Source of the DNA: MWEH01 sp964392385
GTDB taxonomy: Bacteria > Bacillota > Clostridia > Christensenellales > DTU072
Assembly (NCBI GenBank): GCA_964392385.1
Contig: CAYMPR010000016.1
Span: 1 to 22,019 of the forward strand
Direction: 5' to 3'
Length of the DNA stretch: 22,019 bases
The notes below the pieces were generated by a model that searched no databases, was not told where the DNA came from, and saw nothing but the letters and a program-made list of their open reading frames with translations. Position numbers and translations under genes: made by a program. This document shows, piece by piece, positions 1 to 8,125 of this stretch (the stretch's first letter is position 1; each line of letters starts with the position of its first letter).

Positions 1-1
1 T

Positions 2-973
2 CCAAATACAATCGAACTTGCTCCTCCATTTATATCCTCCTATACGGTAAACGAGACTCCAGAGGCTAGAGATTTCCCAATAGATAGTGCAAATCCTTAT
101 ATAGTGTATAATACCGAACAACTTGTATATGCCGTGGAAGCAGGATTTAAGCCAGTATTTTTAGAAGATGGTCCAGCAAAAATTATATATAATCAAGCTC
201 GAAGCATACTCGAGGAAATAATACCTACTGGAGCTGATGTATATGAAAAAATTACAATTATTCACGATTGGATATTGCTAAATAATAAATATGACCATGA
301 ACTGTTAAATTTAAGTACCGGCGGTACTCCTTCTTCAGAACTATTAGCATACAATGGCTTTTATCTAGATGGTGTATTTACTGATGGAAAAGCTGTTTGC
401 GATGGCATTTCAAAAGCATTTATGCTAATGGCAAGGATTGAGGGAATAGAGGCGATTAGAGTATCTGGAACCACCGTGCAAAACGAAACAAATGTAGGCC
501 ACGCTTGGAATAAAGTAAAAATTTCCGGACTTTGGTATGCTCTTGATCTAACCGGCGATGATGTATCAGTCAGTTTTGCTGGTCCGCCTTCAGGCTTTTA
601 TGAGATTCCTTCACATAGATATTTCTTGATTGAAGATGATTTGCTAGCTGAAAAAAATACCGAAGACCCAGATGAAGATAATCCTTTTTATACCTACCAT
701 TACGCGACAGGCAGTTATGATTACTTTGATATGACTTTGTATGATACAACTCATGATTTATATATTATTAATGAGGCAGAAAGGAGCGATGTAGCAAATG
801 AATTTATTGCTTTTGTAAATACTCAAGCTCCAGGTAGATATGCAATAGAGTTAGTGTATCAAGGTAACACAATGGATTACTTCCAAGGATTTGGTTCTTG
901 TTCTCATACTACTCCTTCGGAAATAGGGGATACGGGCACATACTTTGTAGTTATAATGATAGATAAGAATTAG
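2..973 (+). CDS. Transglutaminase-like cysteine peptidase-fold protein (5' end outside window)
   Basis: The frame is open from base 2 without a stop, so the gene starts upstream and only the C-terminal 323 codons are here; the GTG at 104 is just an internal valine. A transglutaminase-like core is visible: the nucleophile Cys in the motif AVCDG (codon 398-400), His in GHAWN (500-502) and Asp in ALDLTGDD (545-547), the usual Cys-His-Asp order. The region before the Cys (EKITIIHDWILLNNKYD) matches the helix that precedes the core in bacterial members. Such domains in Bacillota are usually exported or surface proteins acting as cysteine proteases or peptide cross-linkers; the substrate is unknown. 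After the core there are about 140 residues with no recognised domain. A terminator follows 24 bases after the stop, so this ends a transcript. The fold is fairly sure; the activity is inference. Confidence 0.8.
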   Translation, partial: PNTIELAPPFISSYTVNETPEARDFPIDSANPYIVYNTEQLVYAVEAGFKPVFLEDGPAKIIYNQARSILEEIIPTGADVYEKITIIHDWILLNNKYDHELLNLSTGGTPSSELLAYNGFYLDGVFTDGKAVCDGISKAFMLMARIEGIEAIRVSGTTVQNETNVGHAWNKVKISGLWYALDLTGDDVSVSFAGPPSGFYEIPSHRYFLIEDDLLAEKNTEDPDEDNPFYTYHYATGSYDYFDMTLYDTTHDLYIINEAERSDVANEFIAFVNTQAPGRYAIELVYQGNTMDYFQGFGSCSHTTPSEIGDTGTYFVVIMIDKN

Positions 974-997
974 GAGAACATTACTTGATAAACATTT

Positions 998-1019
998 AAG
1001 CCTGCTAGTCAGGCTTTTT
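998..1019 (+). terminator. Rho-independent terminator after the transglutaminase-like gene
   Basis: A 7-bp perfect stem, AAGCCTG / CAGGCTT (998-1004 with 1010-1016), with a 5-base loop CTAGT and a T run to 1019. It lies 24 bases after the TAG at 971-973 and separates that gene from purL. Confidence 0.85.
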
Positions 1020-1127
1020 GTATTTATTGCTTCTATGACTATAAGCTACTTTCGCCAAAAGGTAAATAATATAGGATTAGGAGAGAATGTAGAATTGAGT
1101 TATTGTTCTTTCCAATTGCCAAATAAA

Positions 1128-1156
1128 TTGACTTAATATTCTATTAAAAGTAATAT
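1128..1156 (+). promoter_or_regulatory. Predicted sigma-A promoter of purL
   Basis: TTGACT (1128-1133, 5 of 6 to consensus), a 17-base spacer and TAATAT (1151-1156, 4 of 6). Transcription would begin near 1163, giving a leader of about 27 bases before the ATG at 1190. That is too short for a purine riboswitch, so any purine control would have to act on initiation. No PurR-type palindrome was recognised. Confidence 0.6.
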
Positions 1157-1189
1157 AAAGTATAGAGAAAATATTTGTTGAGGGTGGAA

Positions 1190-4100
1190 ATGGTAGATAG
1201 AATTTATGTAGAAAAAATACCCAAAAAAGATAGTGGAAAAGCAAAAATCATTTCTGATATAAAAAATACATATGGGATTGATTTATCATATTTTAGAAGA
1301 ATTCTTAGATACGATATTGAAGATGTTTCCAAAGAGACTCTAGATCAAGCCAAAATCTCTATTTTTTCGGAACCAACTGTTGATAATATTTTAGAAAATA
1401 TTGATGATTTAAAAGATAAACAAGTCGTTATTGTTGAATATTTAGATGGTCAATTTGACCAAAGGGCAGATAGTGCTAGCCAATGTGTACAACTTTTAAC
1501 TGCTGGCGAAAAACCGCTCGTTAGGTATGCAACTGTTTACGTTTTTTCAGGCCTAAAAGAAGATGAACTTTCTAAAGTTAAAAAATATCTAATCAACCCT
1601 GTTGACAGCAAAGAGGGTGATTTTGAAATACCTAAGACGTTAAAGAGGCCTGAGGCTATAAAAGAGGCAAAAAGAGTAGAGCTAAATAGCTTTATAAAAA
1701 TGGGCAAAGCAGAACTAGAAAATTTTTACAAAGAATTTTCTTTTGCGATGAATTTTGAGGATCTTGTGTTTGTACAAGACTATTTTAAAAAGCTCGACAG
1801 AGACCCCACATTAACTGAGGTAAAAGTAATAGACACATATTGGAGCGATCATTGTAGACACACAACATTTTTAACGGAAATTAAAAACGTACAAATAGTT
1901 TCTGAAAACTCCCATATTGAAGATACTTTTAAAAAATATCAAAAAACCTTTAAGGAATTATACAAAGATAGGCCCGATAAATATCCTTGCTTAATGGATG
2001 TTGCAACCATTGCAGTTAAGCAACTTAGAAAAGAAGGATATTTACAAGCTATGGATATCAGTGAAGAGGTAAATGCATGTTCAGTTAATGTTATGGTAGA
2101 TAATGATGGGCAAGAAGAAGAATGGCTAATAATGTTTAAAAATGAAACCCATAATCATCCCACTGAGATTGAGCCTTTTGGGGGAGCTGCTACCTGTTTA
2201 GGCGGTGCAATTCGCGACCCGTTAAGTGGAAGAGCATATGTTTATCAAGCAATGAGAATTACGGGAGCCGGAAATCCATTAGAAGATGTTAGTAAGACAA
2301 TAGAAGGGAAACTCCCACAAAGGTTTTTAACAAAAACGGCTCTAGCAGGCTTTTCTAGTTATGGCAATCAAATAGGACTTGCAACTGGGATAGTTCATGA
2401 ACTATATAATGATAGATTTAAAGCCAAAAGGTTGGAGACTGGTTACGTTATTGGTGGGGCTCCAAAAAGAAATGTCGTTAGAGAAACACCTAAAGATGGG
2501 GACATTGTAATACTTGTTGGAGGAGATACAGGTAGGGATGGTTGCGGTGGAGCAACGGGTTCAAGTAAAGCGCATACAGCTTCCTCTCTAGAGACATGCG
2601 GAGCAGAAGTTCAAAAGGGAAATGCCCCCGAAGAGCGAAAATTACAAAGATTATTTAGAAATGAAGAGGCTGCTAAATTAATAATTAGATCAAATGATTT
2701 TGGCGCAGGCGGTGTTTGTGTTGCAATAGGCGAGTTATCGCCCGGACTTGATATATTCCTAGATAGAGTACCTAAAAAATATGATGGTCTTTCTGCTACT
2801 GAAATTGCTATAAGTGAATCGCAAGAAAGAATGGCTGTCGTTGTGCATAAAGAGGATGTTAACCGCTTTTTGGAAATCGCTTCAAACGAAAATCTGAAGG
2901 CTACTGAAGTTGCTACTATTACATCAAATAATAAGTTAAGGATGTTTTATGAGAATGAAACGATAGTTGATATTGATAGGAGCTTTTTAGACACTAACGG
3001 AGTAAAACAAGTACAAGATGTGATAGTTAAAGAAGATGTTTGTACTTTCTTTAATTCGCTAGATGATGAGACAGAGCTTTTACTCGAACAAGAAAAAATG
3101 GAAGAAGCCTTAATAAAGGAAATGTCAAAACTCGAAAATTGCTCTAAAAAAGGGATGGGAGAAGTTTTTGATGGGACAATTGGGGCTGCCAGTGTATTTA
3201 TGCCATTTGGCGGTAATAATCAGCTAACCCCAGCTACTATTATGGCCTCTAAGCCACCTGTTTCAGGATTTACGCATACTGTTACTTGTTCTTCTTATGG
3301 GATTTACCCCGAATTAATGATTAATTCACCATATATCGGTGCTATTTATTCCGTTGTTAATGCGGTTTCTAAACTAGTTGCTTCAGGAGTAAAATACGAT
3401 TCAATTTATCTAACGCTTCAAGAATTCTTTTTAAGAGTAAAAAAAGATCCAATTCGCTGGGGACAACCTCTAGCTGCTCTTCTTGGCGCATATGATGCAC
3501 AAACTAATCTAAAAATTGGTGCAATTGGTGGCAAGGACTCAATGAGTGGATCTTTTGAAAAAATAGATGTGCCGCCAACCCTAATAGCATTTGGAATGGG
3601 GGTTTCAAAAGATACCAATATAGTACATAATACATTCCCTCAAAAAGGTAAAGTATACATATTTAAAACAAAAAGAGACAGATTTTCCAAGCCAGACTAC
3701 TCATCTTTAAAGAAGGACTATGAATATATCGAGACTCTGATACAAGAGAAAAAGGTATTAAGTTCTGCTGTAGTTGAAGGAAGTATTATTTCCACAATAA
3801 CTAAATCTTTGCTAGGGAATATGTCAGGCATCAACCTAATCTCTTTAGATAGGGATTTCTTTGTGCCATCAATTGGGGACATTATAATTGTTACTTACTC
3901 TCAAGAGGTTCTAGAAAGAGGAGAATATATTGGTGAACTTGAAAAAGCTCCATTTATTACGCATCCGCTAGGTAAAATTAGCCTTAAAAAAATATTAAGT
4001 GCATATAGCGCAACGCTTGAACCAGTTTTTCCAACAGTGTATCCAGTGGATGAAAAAGTAGAAAATATTTCATATTCAACCAATAAGGCATGGAAGGCAA

Positions 4101-4909
4101 AAACGCGAGTTAAACCCAATGTTTTTATTCCAGTGTTTCCAGGAACAAACTGTGAATATGATACTATCAAGGCTTTTGAAAGGGCGGGTGCAACTACCTC
4201 TCACTTTGTAATTCGTAATCTTACTCCCTCTGATATATCTTCATCAATTAAAGAGATGAAAAAGCTTATTGCAAATTCTCAAATAATTGCTTTCCCTGGA
4301 GGGTTTAGTTTAGGAGATGAACCAGATGGCAGCGGAAAGTTTATTGCTACTGCATTTAGAAATCCAGAACTTAAAGAGGCGGTTTTAGACCTTTTATACA
4401 AGCGAGATGGTTTAGCTCTTGGAATATGCAATGGTTTCCAAGCTCTAATTAAACTAGGATTACTTCCATTTGGCGAAATAGTGCCTCAAAATAGAGACTC
4501 GGCTACCCTTACATTTAACAACATCTCCAGACATGTTTCGACTATATCAAAAATCAGAATCGCATCTAATAACTCACCTTGGCTATCATCATTTAGAGTT
4601 GGTGAAATATTTAGTGTTCCGATAAGTCATGGAGAAGGTAAGATAATTGGCTCAAATGAAGTATTAAATAAAATAATTAAAAATGGCCAAGTAGCTACCC
4701 AATACTGCGACGACTTTGGAAATGCAACAATGGAATCTCCATATAACCCGAATGGTTCTTCAAGAGCTATAGAAGGTTTAATTTCTCCTGATGGTAGAGT
4801 TTTAGGTAAGATGGGGCATGCAGAAAGGTGGCAAGAAGGCCTTTACCAAAATGTTAAGGGAAATTACGATATGAATATATTTAGGAGTGGAGTAAGGTAT
4901 TTCGAATAG
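1190..4909 (+). CDS. purL: Phosphoribosylformylglycinamidine (FGAM) synthase, single-chain, glutaminase-fused
   Basis: Catalyses the ATP- and glutamine-dependent conversion of FGAR to FGAM, step four of cytoplasmic purine synthesis. The 1239-residue chain joins an N-terminal PurS-like region, two AIR-synthase-like halves and a class I glutaminase, as in the clade II fused enzyme of Clostridia, Bifidobacterium and Streptococcus; Bacillus uses separate PurS, PurQ and PurL. Visible motifs are SDHCRHTTF (about 219-227), NETHNHPTEIEPFGG (from 318), GGDTGRDGCGGATG and FPGTNCE at the glutaminase start. The glutaminase triad is Cys1080 (GICNGFQ), His1210 and Glu1212 (GHAER). An in-frame TTG lies at 1175, but ATG 1190 is preferred because AGGGTGG (1181-1187) sits just upstream. 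No other pur gene is nearby, and it has its own promoter and terminator, so it is a single-gene unit. Intact; function near certain. Confidence 0.97.
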   Translation: MVDRIYVEKIPKKDSGKAKIISDIKNTYGIDLSYFRRILRYDIEDVSKETLDQAKISIFSEPTVDNILENIDDLKDKQVVIVEYLDGQFDQRADSASQCVQLLTAGEKPLVRYATVYVFSGLKEDELSKVKKYLINPVDSKEGDFEIPKTLKRPEAIKEAKRVELNSFIKMGKAELENFYKEFSFAMNFEDLVFVQDYFKKLDRDPTLTEVKVIDTYWSDHCRHTTFLTEIKNVQIVSENSHIEDTFKKYQKTFKELYKDRPDKYPCLMDVATIAVKQLRKEGYLQAMDISEEVNACSVNVMVDNDGQEEEWLIMFKNETHNHPTEIEPFGGAATCLGGAIRDPLSGRAYVYQAMRITGAGNPLEDVSKTIEGKLPQRFLTKTALAGFSSYGNQIGLATGIVHELYNDRFKAKRLETGYVIGGAPKRNVVRETPKDGDIVILVGGDTGRDGCGGATGSSKAHTASSLETCGAEVQKGNAPEERKLQRLFRNEEAAKLIIRSNDFGAGGVCVAIGELSPGLDIFLDRVPKKYDGLSATEIAISESQERMAVVVHKEDVNRFLEIASNENLKATEVATITSNNKLRMFYENETIVDIDRSFLDTNGVKQVQDVIVKEDVCTFFNSLDDETELLLEQEKMEEALIKEMSKLENCSKKGMGEVFDGTIGAASVFMPFGGNNQLTPATIMASKPPVSGFTHTVTCSSYGIYPELMINSPYIGAIYSVVNAVSKLVASGVKYDSIYLTLQEFFLRVKKDPIRWGQPLAALLGAYDAQTNLKIGAIGGKDSMSGSFEKIDVPPTLIAFGMGVSKDTNIVHNTFPQKGKVYIFKTKRDRFSKPDYSSLKKDYEYIETLIQEKKVLSSAVVEGSIISTITKSLLGNMSGINLISLDRDFFVPSIGDIIIVTYSQEVLERGEYIGELEKAPFITHPLGKISLKKILSAYSATLEPVFPTVYPVDEKVENISYSTNKAWKAKTRVKPNVFIPVFPGTNCEYDTIKAFERAGATTSHFVIRNLTPSDISSSIKEMKKLIANSQIIAFPGGFSLGDEPDGSGKFIATAFRNPELKEAVLDLLYKRDGLALGICNGFQALIKLGLLPFGEIVPQNRDSATLTFNNISRHVSTISKIRIASNNSPWLSSFRVGEIFSVPISHGEGKIIGSNEVLNKIIKNGQVATQYCDDFGNATMESPYNPNGSSRAIEGLISPDGRVLGKMGHAERWQEGLYQNVKGNYDMNIFRSGVRYFE

Positions 4910-4954
4910 TATTTTTCTTTACTTTTTAAGCTAATATACCCAAAGATACAAGAA

Positions 4955-4978
4955 AACTCAGGTATTTCCTGGGTTTTT
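4955..4978 (+). terminator. Rho-independent terminator of purL
   Basis: An 8-bp stem AACTCAGG / CCTGGGTT (4955-4962 with 4968-4975, one G-T pair), loop TATTT, and a T run to 4978. It lies 45 bases after the purL stop. Confidence 0.85.
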
Positions 4979-4983
4979 CAAAT

Positions 4984-5007
4984 AAAAAGAACCCGCTAAG
5001 CAGGTTC
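4984..5007 (-). terminator. Rho-independent terminator, minus strand
   Basis: On the minus strand the stem is GAACCTGC / GCGGGTTC (4989-4996 with 5000-5007), loop TTA, followed by a T run (complement of AAAAA at 4984-4988). The one plus-strand C-A mismatch becomes a G-U pair in the minus transcript, which supports this direction. It ends either the phosphoesterase mRNA after a long 3' UTR or a separate small RNA. Confidence 0.75.
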
Positions 5008-5060
5008 CCTTCATTTTCCTCATTCCCTTGATACCCGTAATTATCGGTCACAAGGACCAC
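5006..5060. repeat. 55-base block, copy left of the gap
   Basis: Identical base for base to 5161-5215 and ending exactly at the first N. The block contains a hairpin: CCTTG / CAAGG outer stem with an inner CCG / CGG around TAATTAT. Because the match begins and ends exactly at the gap, this is most simply one genomic block present in both contig ends. Confidence 0.9.
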
Positions 5061-5160
5061 NNNNNNNNNNNNNNNNNNNNNNNNNNNNNNNNNNNNNNNN
5101 NNNNNNNNNNNNNNNNNNNNNNNNNNNNNNNNNNNNNNNNNNNNNNNNNNNNNNNNNNNN
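5061..5160. other. Assembly gap (100 N)
   Basis: Exactly 100 Ns, the usual placeholder for a gap of unknown size. It falls in intergenic sequence, so no gene is interrupted. Confidence 0.98.
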
Positions 5161-5215
5161 TCCCTTCATTTTCCTCATTCCCTTGATACCCGTAATTATC
5201 GGTCACAAGGACCAC
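5161..5215. repeat. 55-base block, copy right of the gap
   Basis: Identical to 5006-5060 and beginning at the first base after the Ns. The 55-base length equals a common de Bruijn k-mer size, which suggests overlapping contig ends rather than a true tandem repeat. Confidence 0.9.
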
Positions 5216-5245
5216 ATTTACTATGTTATCATATAAACTTTATGA

Positions 5246-5276
5246 ATTACAATAAAAAAACGAATTTTTTTGTCAA
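5246..5276 (-). promoter_or_regulatory. Possible minus-strand promoter in the convergent region
   Basis: On the minus strand a consensus TTGACA (complement of 5271-5276) is followed after 19 bases by TGTAAT (complement of 5246-5251, 5 of 6). A TATGAT (complement of 5228-5233) is an alternative -10, but with a poor -35. The sequence is AT-rich, so chance matches are likely. Confidence 0.35.
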
Positions 5277-5348
5277 AAAGCCTTGATATTACATTAAATA
5301 GGTTGTTTTTAGCGATTAATATCTGGTAATAGAATAAATGTTCTCAAA

Positions 5349-6638
5349 TTATCTCATTACGATAGCTAATTGTTCCGCACTTAAATCTAAGTACAATTCT
5401 TCATAGTCTATTGAGATGTCATCCCATAAAATCACATCTTTTGCAAATATTTGTTCAATATTTAGCGATTCATTTCCATCATTAGATATAGTGATAAGGG
5501 TACCGCCACGATCATCACCATATTCAAAGATATCTGACATATAATAAGTAGTTCCACCAATATTATTATCAGTCATGTTAATTCTATAGTAATGAGAAAG
5601 CCCAGAGTGTTGCCCAAAAACTAAATTAATTCCCTGATATGAAACATTACAATCATTATCGTGGTAGTGGCCAAAAAACATTGCCTGTGTGCTTTTAAGT
5701 GCAACAGCTTCTTCAAAAAGGCCACAAGAACGATATTGCTCTGAGGATGCACTTCCCTCCATAATATTTCCATAATGATAATCTTGGGTAACTAGTCCAT
5801 CATTATAGGCTAGTTCATACGCAGTAAATATTTCAGGCACTGGAACATGAGCAAAAATTAATGATTTAACGACTTCAGTTTGCTCTCTTTCATCCCCAAA
5901 TTGCATATCAGATATTGCATCAATATGTCTTGCGTACCACTCAACTTGCGAGGGTGTTTTTTCTCGATGATATTCATCATCAAATCCTGGCCTATATACA
6001 CAATCAAAAAGAGAAAGGGTATAGATAATGTCGTTTGTTTTTTTGTCCCTTATATTTATAAAATGGTTACCGACGCCGCCTTCTGGCTCAGCATCTCCTT
6101 TAGAAATTAAACAATGGGGAAATTTTTTTAGTTTATCTATAATTGTTTCTTTTTGTTCTTGCCCAAAAATGCTATTATCTTGTGCTTCAAGAAATATATA
6201 TGAGGCTTCTGAATCGTGATTGCCAAAACTCATTGTCCAATATACAGATAGCTCCTCCATTAAATTGGCATAGACTTCTAAATAAGGCCAGTTATTAACC
6301 ATTTGGCTCATTACTACATCTCCTGTAAATATTACCAAATCAGGGTTTACCTCCTCTATAAGACGCCTTGTCATTATAATGGTTTTTTCATTACTTCCCC
6401 CAAATTTATCATAATTATTTATGGGGAATTTTACCTGGGGGTCAGTTAACTGAAGTATTTTAAGGTTCTTATGCTTTGGAAGAAAAATAGTGGAATATGA
6501 ATCGGTTCTGCTATCTGCATATTCATAACTAATTTCATTATTTTCTATAATATTAGACTCAATAAAAAAAACTGCAGTTCCAACAGAAATACTTAAGATA
6601 AGTGAAATTGCAATTATGAACTTAGTAAAAATATTCAT
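5349..6638 (-). CDS. Membrane-anchored calcineurin-like metallophosphoesterase
   Basis: A 429-residue protein with an N-terminal hydrophobic segment (about residues 5-27, possibly a signal anchor) followed by a calcineurin-like phosphoesterase domain, probably outside the membrane. Metal-ligand motifs in order: D66-P-Q68 (LTDPQV), GDVV (106-109), GNHDSE (139-144), H264 in FAHVP and GHYHDND (323-329). The usual first motif is D-x-H; here the His is replaced by Gln. The closest type known to me is the PAP-like extracellular phosphoesterase group; the substrate is unknown. TGAGGAAAA lies just before the ATG (complement of 6639-6647), so the start is secure. It is downstream of the RlmI-type gene with a 106-base gap, in which a separate promoter is possible. 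Confidence 0.85.
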   Translation of the reverse strand: MNIFTKFIIAISLILSISVGTAVFFIESNIIENNEISYEYADSRTDSYSTIFLPKHKNLKILQLTDPQVKFPINNYDKFGGSNEKTIIMTRRLIEEVNPDLVIFTGDVVMSQMVNNWPYLEVYANLMEELSVYWTMSFGNHDSEASYIFLEAQDNSIFGQEQKETIIDKLKKFPHCLISKGDAEPEGGVGNHFINIRDKKTNDIIYTLSLFDCVYRPGFDDEYHREKTPSQVEWYARHIDAISDMQFGDEREQTEVVKSLIFAHVPVPEIFTAYELAYNDGLVTQDYHYGNIMEGSASSEQYRSCGLFEEAVALKSTQAMFFGHYHDNDCNVSYQGINLVFGQHSGLSHYYRINMTDNNIGGTTYYMSDIFEYGDDRGGTLITISNDGNESLNIEQIFAKDVILWDDISIDYEELYLDLSAEQLAIVMR

Positions 6639-6684
6639 TTTTCCTCAATACTATTAACAAAATATAGTTATAACCCAAAGAAAT

Positions 6685-6702
6685 ATTCTGCGTAGAATTA
6701 TA
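6685..6702 (-). promoter_or_regulatory. Possible promoter and palindrome upstream of the phosphoesterase
   Basis: On the minus strand a perfect TATAAT (complement of 6697-6702) lies about 60 bases before the phosphoesterase start, without a clear -35. It overlaps a perfect inverted repeat ATTCT-GCGT-AGAAT (6685-6698), placed where a repressor operator would sit. Confidence 0.3.
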
Positions 6703-6744
6703 CATATATCTTATCAGTTTATCTAATTTATTAAAAGTCTACAA

Positions 6745-7914
6745 TTATTCCACATTTAAGACATAGAACTTTAAGTAAGATGTCTCATCGGCGCCAAGAA
6801 GTGATGGATGGTCGGGAGATTGAGTTTTAATCTCTACTAGTCGTACATTTCTTTTACTGTCCTTTGCTGAATCTTTAAGCATTTCTTCAAACATAGGGAA
6901 AGTAATATGCATAGAACAAGAGCATGTCACTAAAAAACCACCAGGGCGAATTATTTTTAGAGCTAAAGTATTAATATCTTTATATCCTCTAAGGGCATTA
7001 TTAATTTCATCAGCAGTTTTACAAAAAGCAGGAGGATCTAAGACAATAACATCAAAAGAGATGCCATCCTTTTTAAAGTCTCTCAATTCTTGAAATACAT
7101 CGACACACTTTGTCGTGATATTATCAATTTCATTTAGTTTGGCATTTTCTTTAACTTCTTCGATTGCTTTTTCTGAAATGTCTAGAGATAAAACTGATTT
7201 TGCGCCCCCTAAAGAAGCATTAAGAGAAAAACCGCCAGAATTACAAAAACAGTCCAACACATCTTTATCTTTAACATAATTTCTTAATGCAAAGCGATTA
7301 AATTTTTGATCGAGAAAATATCCAGTTTTTTGACCATTTTCTACATCGACCTGCATTTTAATTCCATTCTCTTCAATTATTACTTTTGTCTCAAAGGTGC
7401 CCAATAGCACGCCTTTTTTAGCAAGTAATCCTTCTTTTTCCCTTACGGACACATCACTCCTTTCATATATTCCCAAAGGGTGAAAATTATCATTTAAAAT
7501 TTTAACAATTAAATCCCTTTTGTTATCCATTCCAAGAGATAAAAACTGTAAAGAAAAAATGTCAGAATATCTATCTATAATTAGACCAGGAAGGTTATCT
7601 GATTCTCCATAAACCATACGATAAGCACCTGTTATTCCTAAAGTTTTTCTATACTCATCAGCTTTTAATATTCTATCTGTAAATAGTGCTTCATTATCAT
7701 CACTATCATCTCTAATGAAAATTCTAACTAGTATTTTTGATAGGTGGTTAATATATCCTTTTCCTATATATCTTCCTGCTAGGTCATATACTTTTGCCAT
7801 TGAGCCATTCTTGTCCTTTCCTTCGATCTTTGATACTTCATTAGCATAAACCCACGGGTGGCCAGACATGATTCGTTTCTCTTCATTTTTCTTTAAGTAT
7901 ACTGAATAAGGCAT
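6745..7914 (-). CDS. rlmI: RlmI-type class I SAM-dependent rRNA (cytosine-C5) methyltransferase
   Basis: A 389-residue cytoplasmic enzyme of the family that makes m5C1962 in 23S rRNA in E. coli. The N-terminus is a PUA RNA-binding domain (about 1-75, with GHPWVYANEV at 18-27). A linker region follows with DNLPGLIIDRY (106-116) and GYFLDQKFNR (198-207). The Rossmann domain has the SAM motif DCFCNSGGFS (221-230), the acidic residue LDIS (244-247), DPPAF (293-297) and the catalytic-Cys region TCSCS (330-334). The conserved PDHP tail motif is at 367-370. Length and domain order fit full-length RlmI homologues. AAGGAG lies before the ATG (complement of 7919-7926). The family is sure; the exact target base in this organism is inferred. 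Confidence 0.93.
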   Translation of the reverse strand: MPYSVYLKKNEEKRIMSGHPWVYANEVSKIEGKDKNGSMAKVYDLAGRYIGKGYINHLSKILVRIFIRDDSDDNEALFTDRILKADEYRKTLGITGAYRMVYGESDNLPGLIIDRYSDIFSLQFLSLGMDNKRDLIVKILNDNFHPLGIYERSDVSVREKEGLLAKKGVLLGTFETKVIIEENGIKMQVDVENGQKTGYFLDQKFNRFALRNYVKDKDVLDCFCNSGGFSLNASLGGAKSVLSLDISEKAIEEVKENAKLNEIDNITTKCVDVFQELRDFKKDGISFDVIVLDPPAFCKTADEINNALRGYKDINTLALKIIRPGGFLVTCSCSMHITFPMFEEMLKDSAKDSKRNVRLVEIKTQSPDHPSLLGADETSYLKFYVLNVE

Positions 7915-7967
7915 ATTTCTCCTTTTTACTTCCTATAATGAGCAAAGTATATCACTTAGGGCACAGT

Positions 7968-7973
7968 ATTATA
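7968..7973 (-). promoter_or_regulatory. Possible -10 box of the rlmI-type gene
   Basis: A perfect TATAAT on the minus strand (complement of 7968-7973), about 55 bases upstream of the ATG. The -35 region is only a weak TTCAAT-like match. Confidence 0.35.
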
Positions 7974-8125
7974 AAGAAGATAGAGATAATTATTGAATTA
8001 TATGATTTTTCAACAATAATTTGAGGATAGGAAAAAATTGAATTGTAATTATGATGTATCATTGTTAGTATATATTAAGAAGATTAAAAACTTCTAGAAA
8101 AAAGAGTTTTTTAGGAAAGAGTTTT

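Larger units (their letters stand above)
4984..5239 (-). ncRNA. Candidate small RNA on the minus strand (about 100 nt if the gap collapses)
   Basis: On the minus strand a TTGACA-type promoter (5246-5276) would start a transcript near 5239. It would run through the stable CCTTG...CAAGG hairpin and a purine-rich single-stranded stretch to the terminator at 4984-5007. If the two 55-base blocks are one, the RNA is about 100 nt. It matches no RNA family I recognise: no SRP, T-box or riboswitch core motif was found. The alternative is that this is only the 3' UTR of the phosphoesterase mRNA. The spacing of the promoter elements is not ideal. Confidence 0.3.
4910..5348. other. Convergent intergenic region with assembly gap
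   Basis: 439 bases between the ends of two convergent genes, purL (plus) and the phosphoesterase (minus). It holds the purL terminator, a minus-strand terminator, two identical 55-base blocks on either side of a 100-N gap, and an AT-rich stretch with a possible minus-strand promoter. No ORF with a plausible ribosome binding site was seen. Its true length is uncertain because of the gap. Confidence 0.8.

Noticed and set aside
1020..1189. Purine riboswitch before purL
   Set aside because: The predicted transcript leader is about 27 bases, and no conserved purine-aptamer core or antiterminator pair was seen.
3901..4170. Minus-strand ORF inside purL
   Set aside because: Antisense to a highly conserved coding region, no ribosome binding site, no family signal; a shadow frame.
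5249..5272. A-run / T-run hairpin as terminator of the phosphoesterase gene
   Set aside because: The stem is only A-T pairs and would be too weak; the GC-rich hairpin at 4984-5007 is a better minus-strand terminator.
8085..8112. AAAACT / AGTTTT hairpin with T run just before the symporter gene as an attenuator
   Set aside because: Only six A-T-rich pairs with a 12-base loop; too unstable to call.
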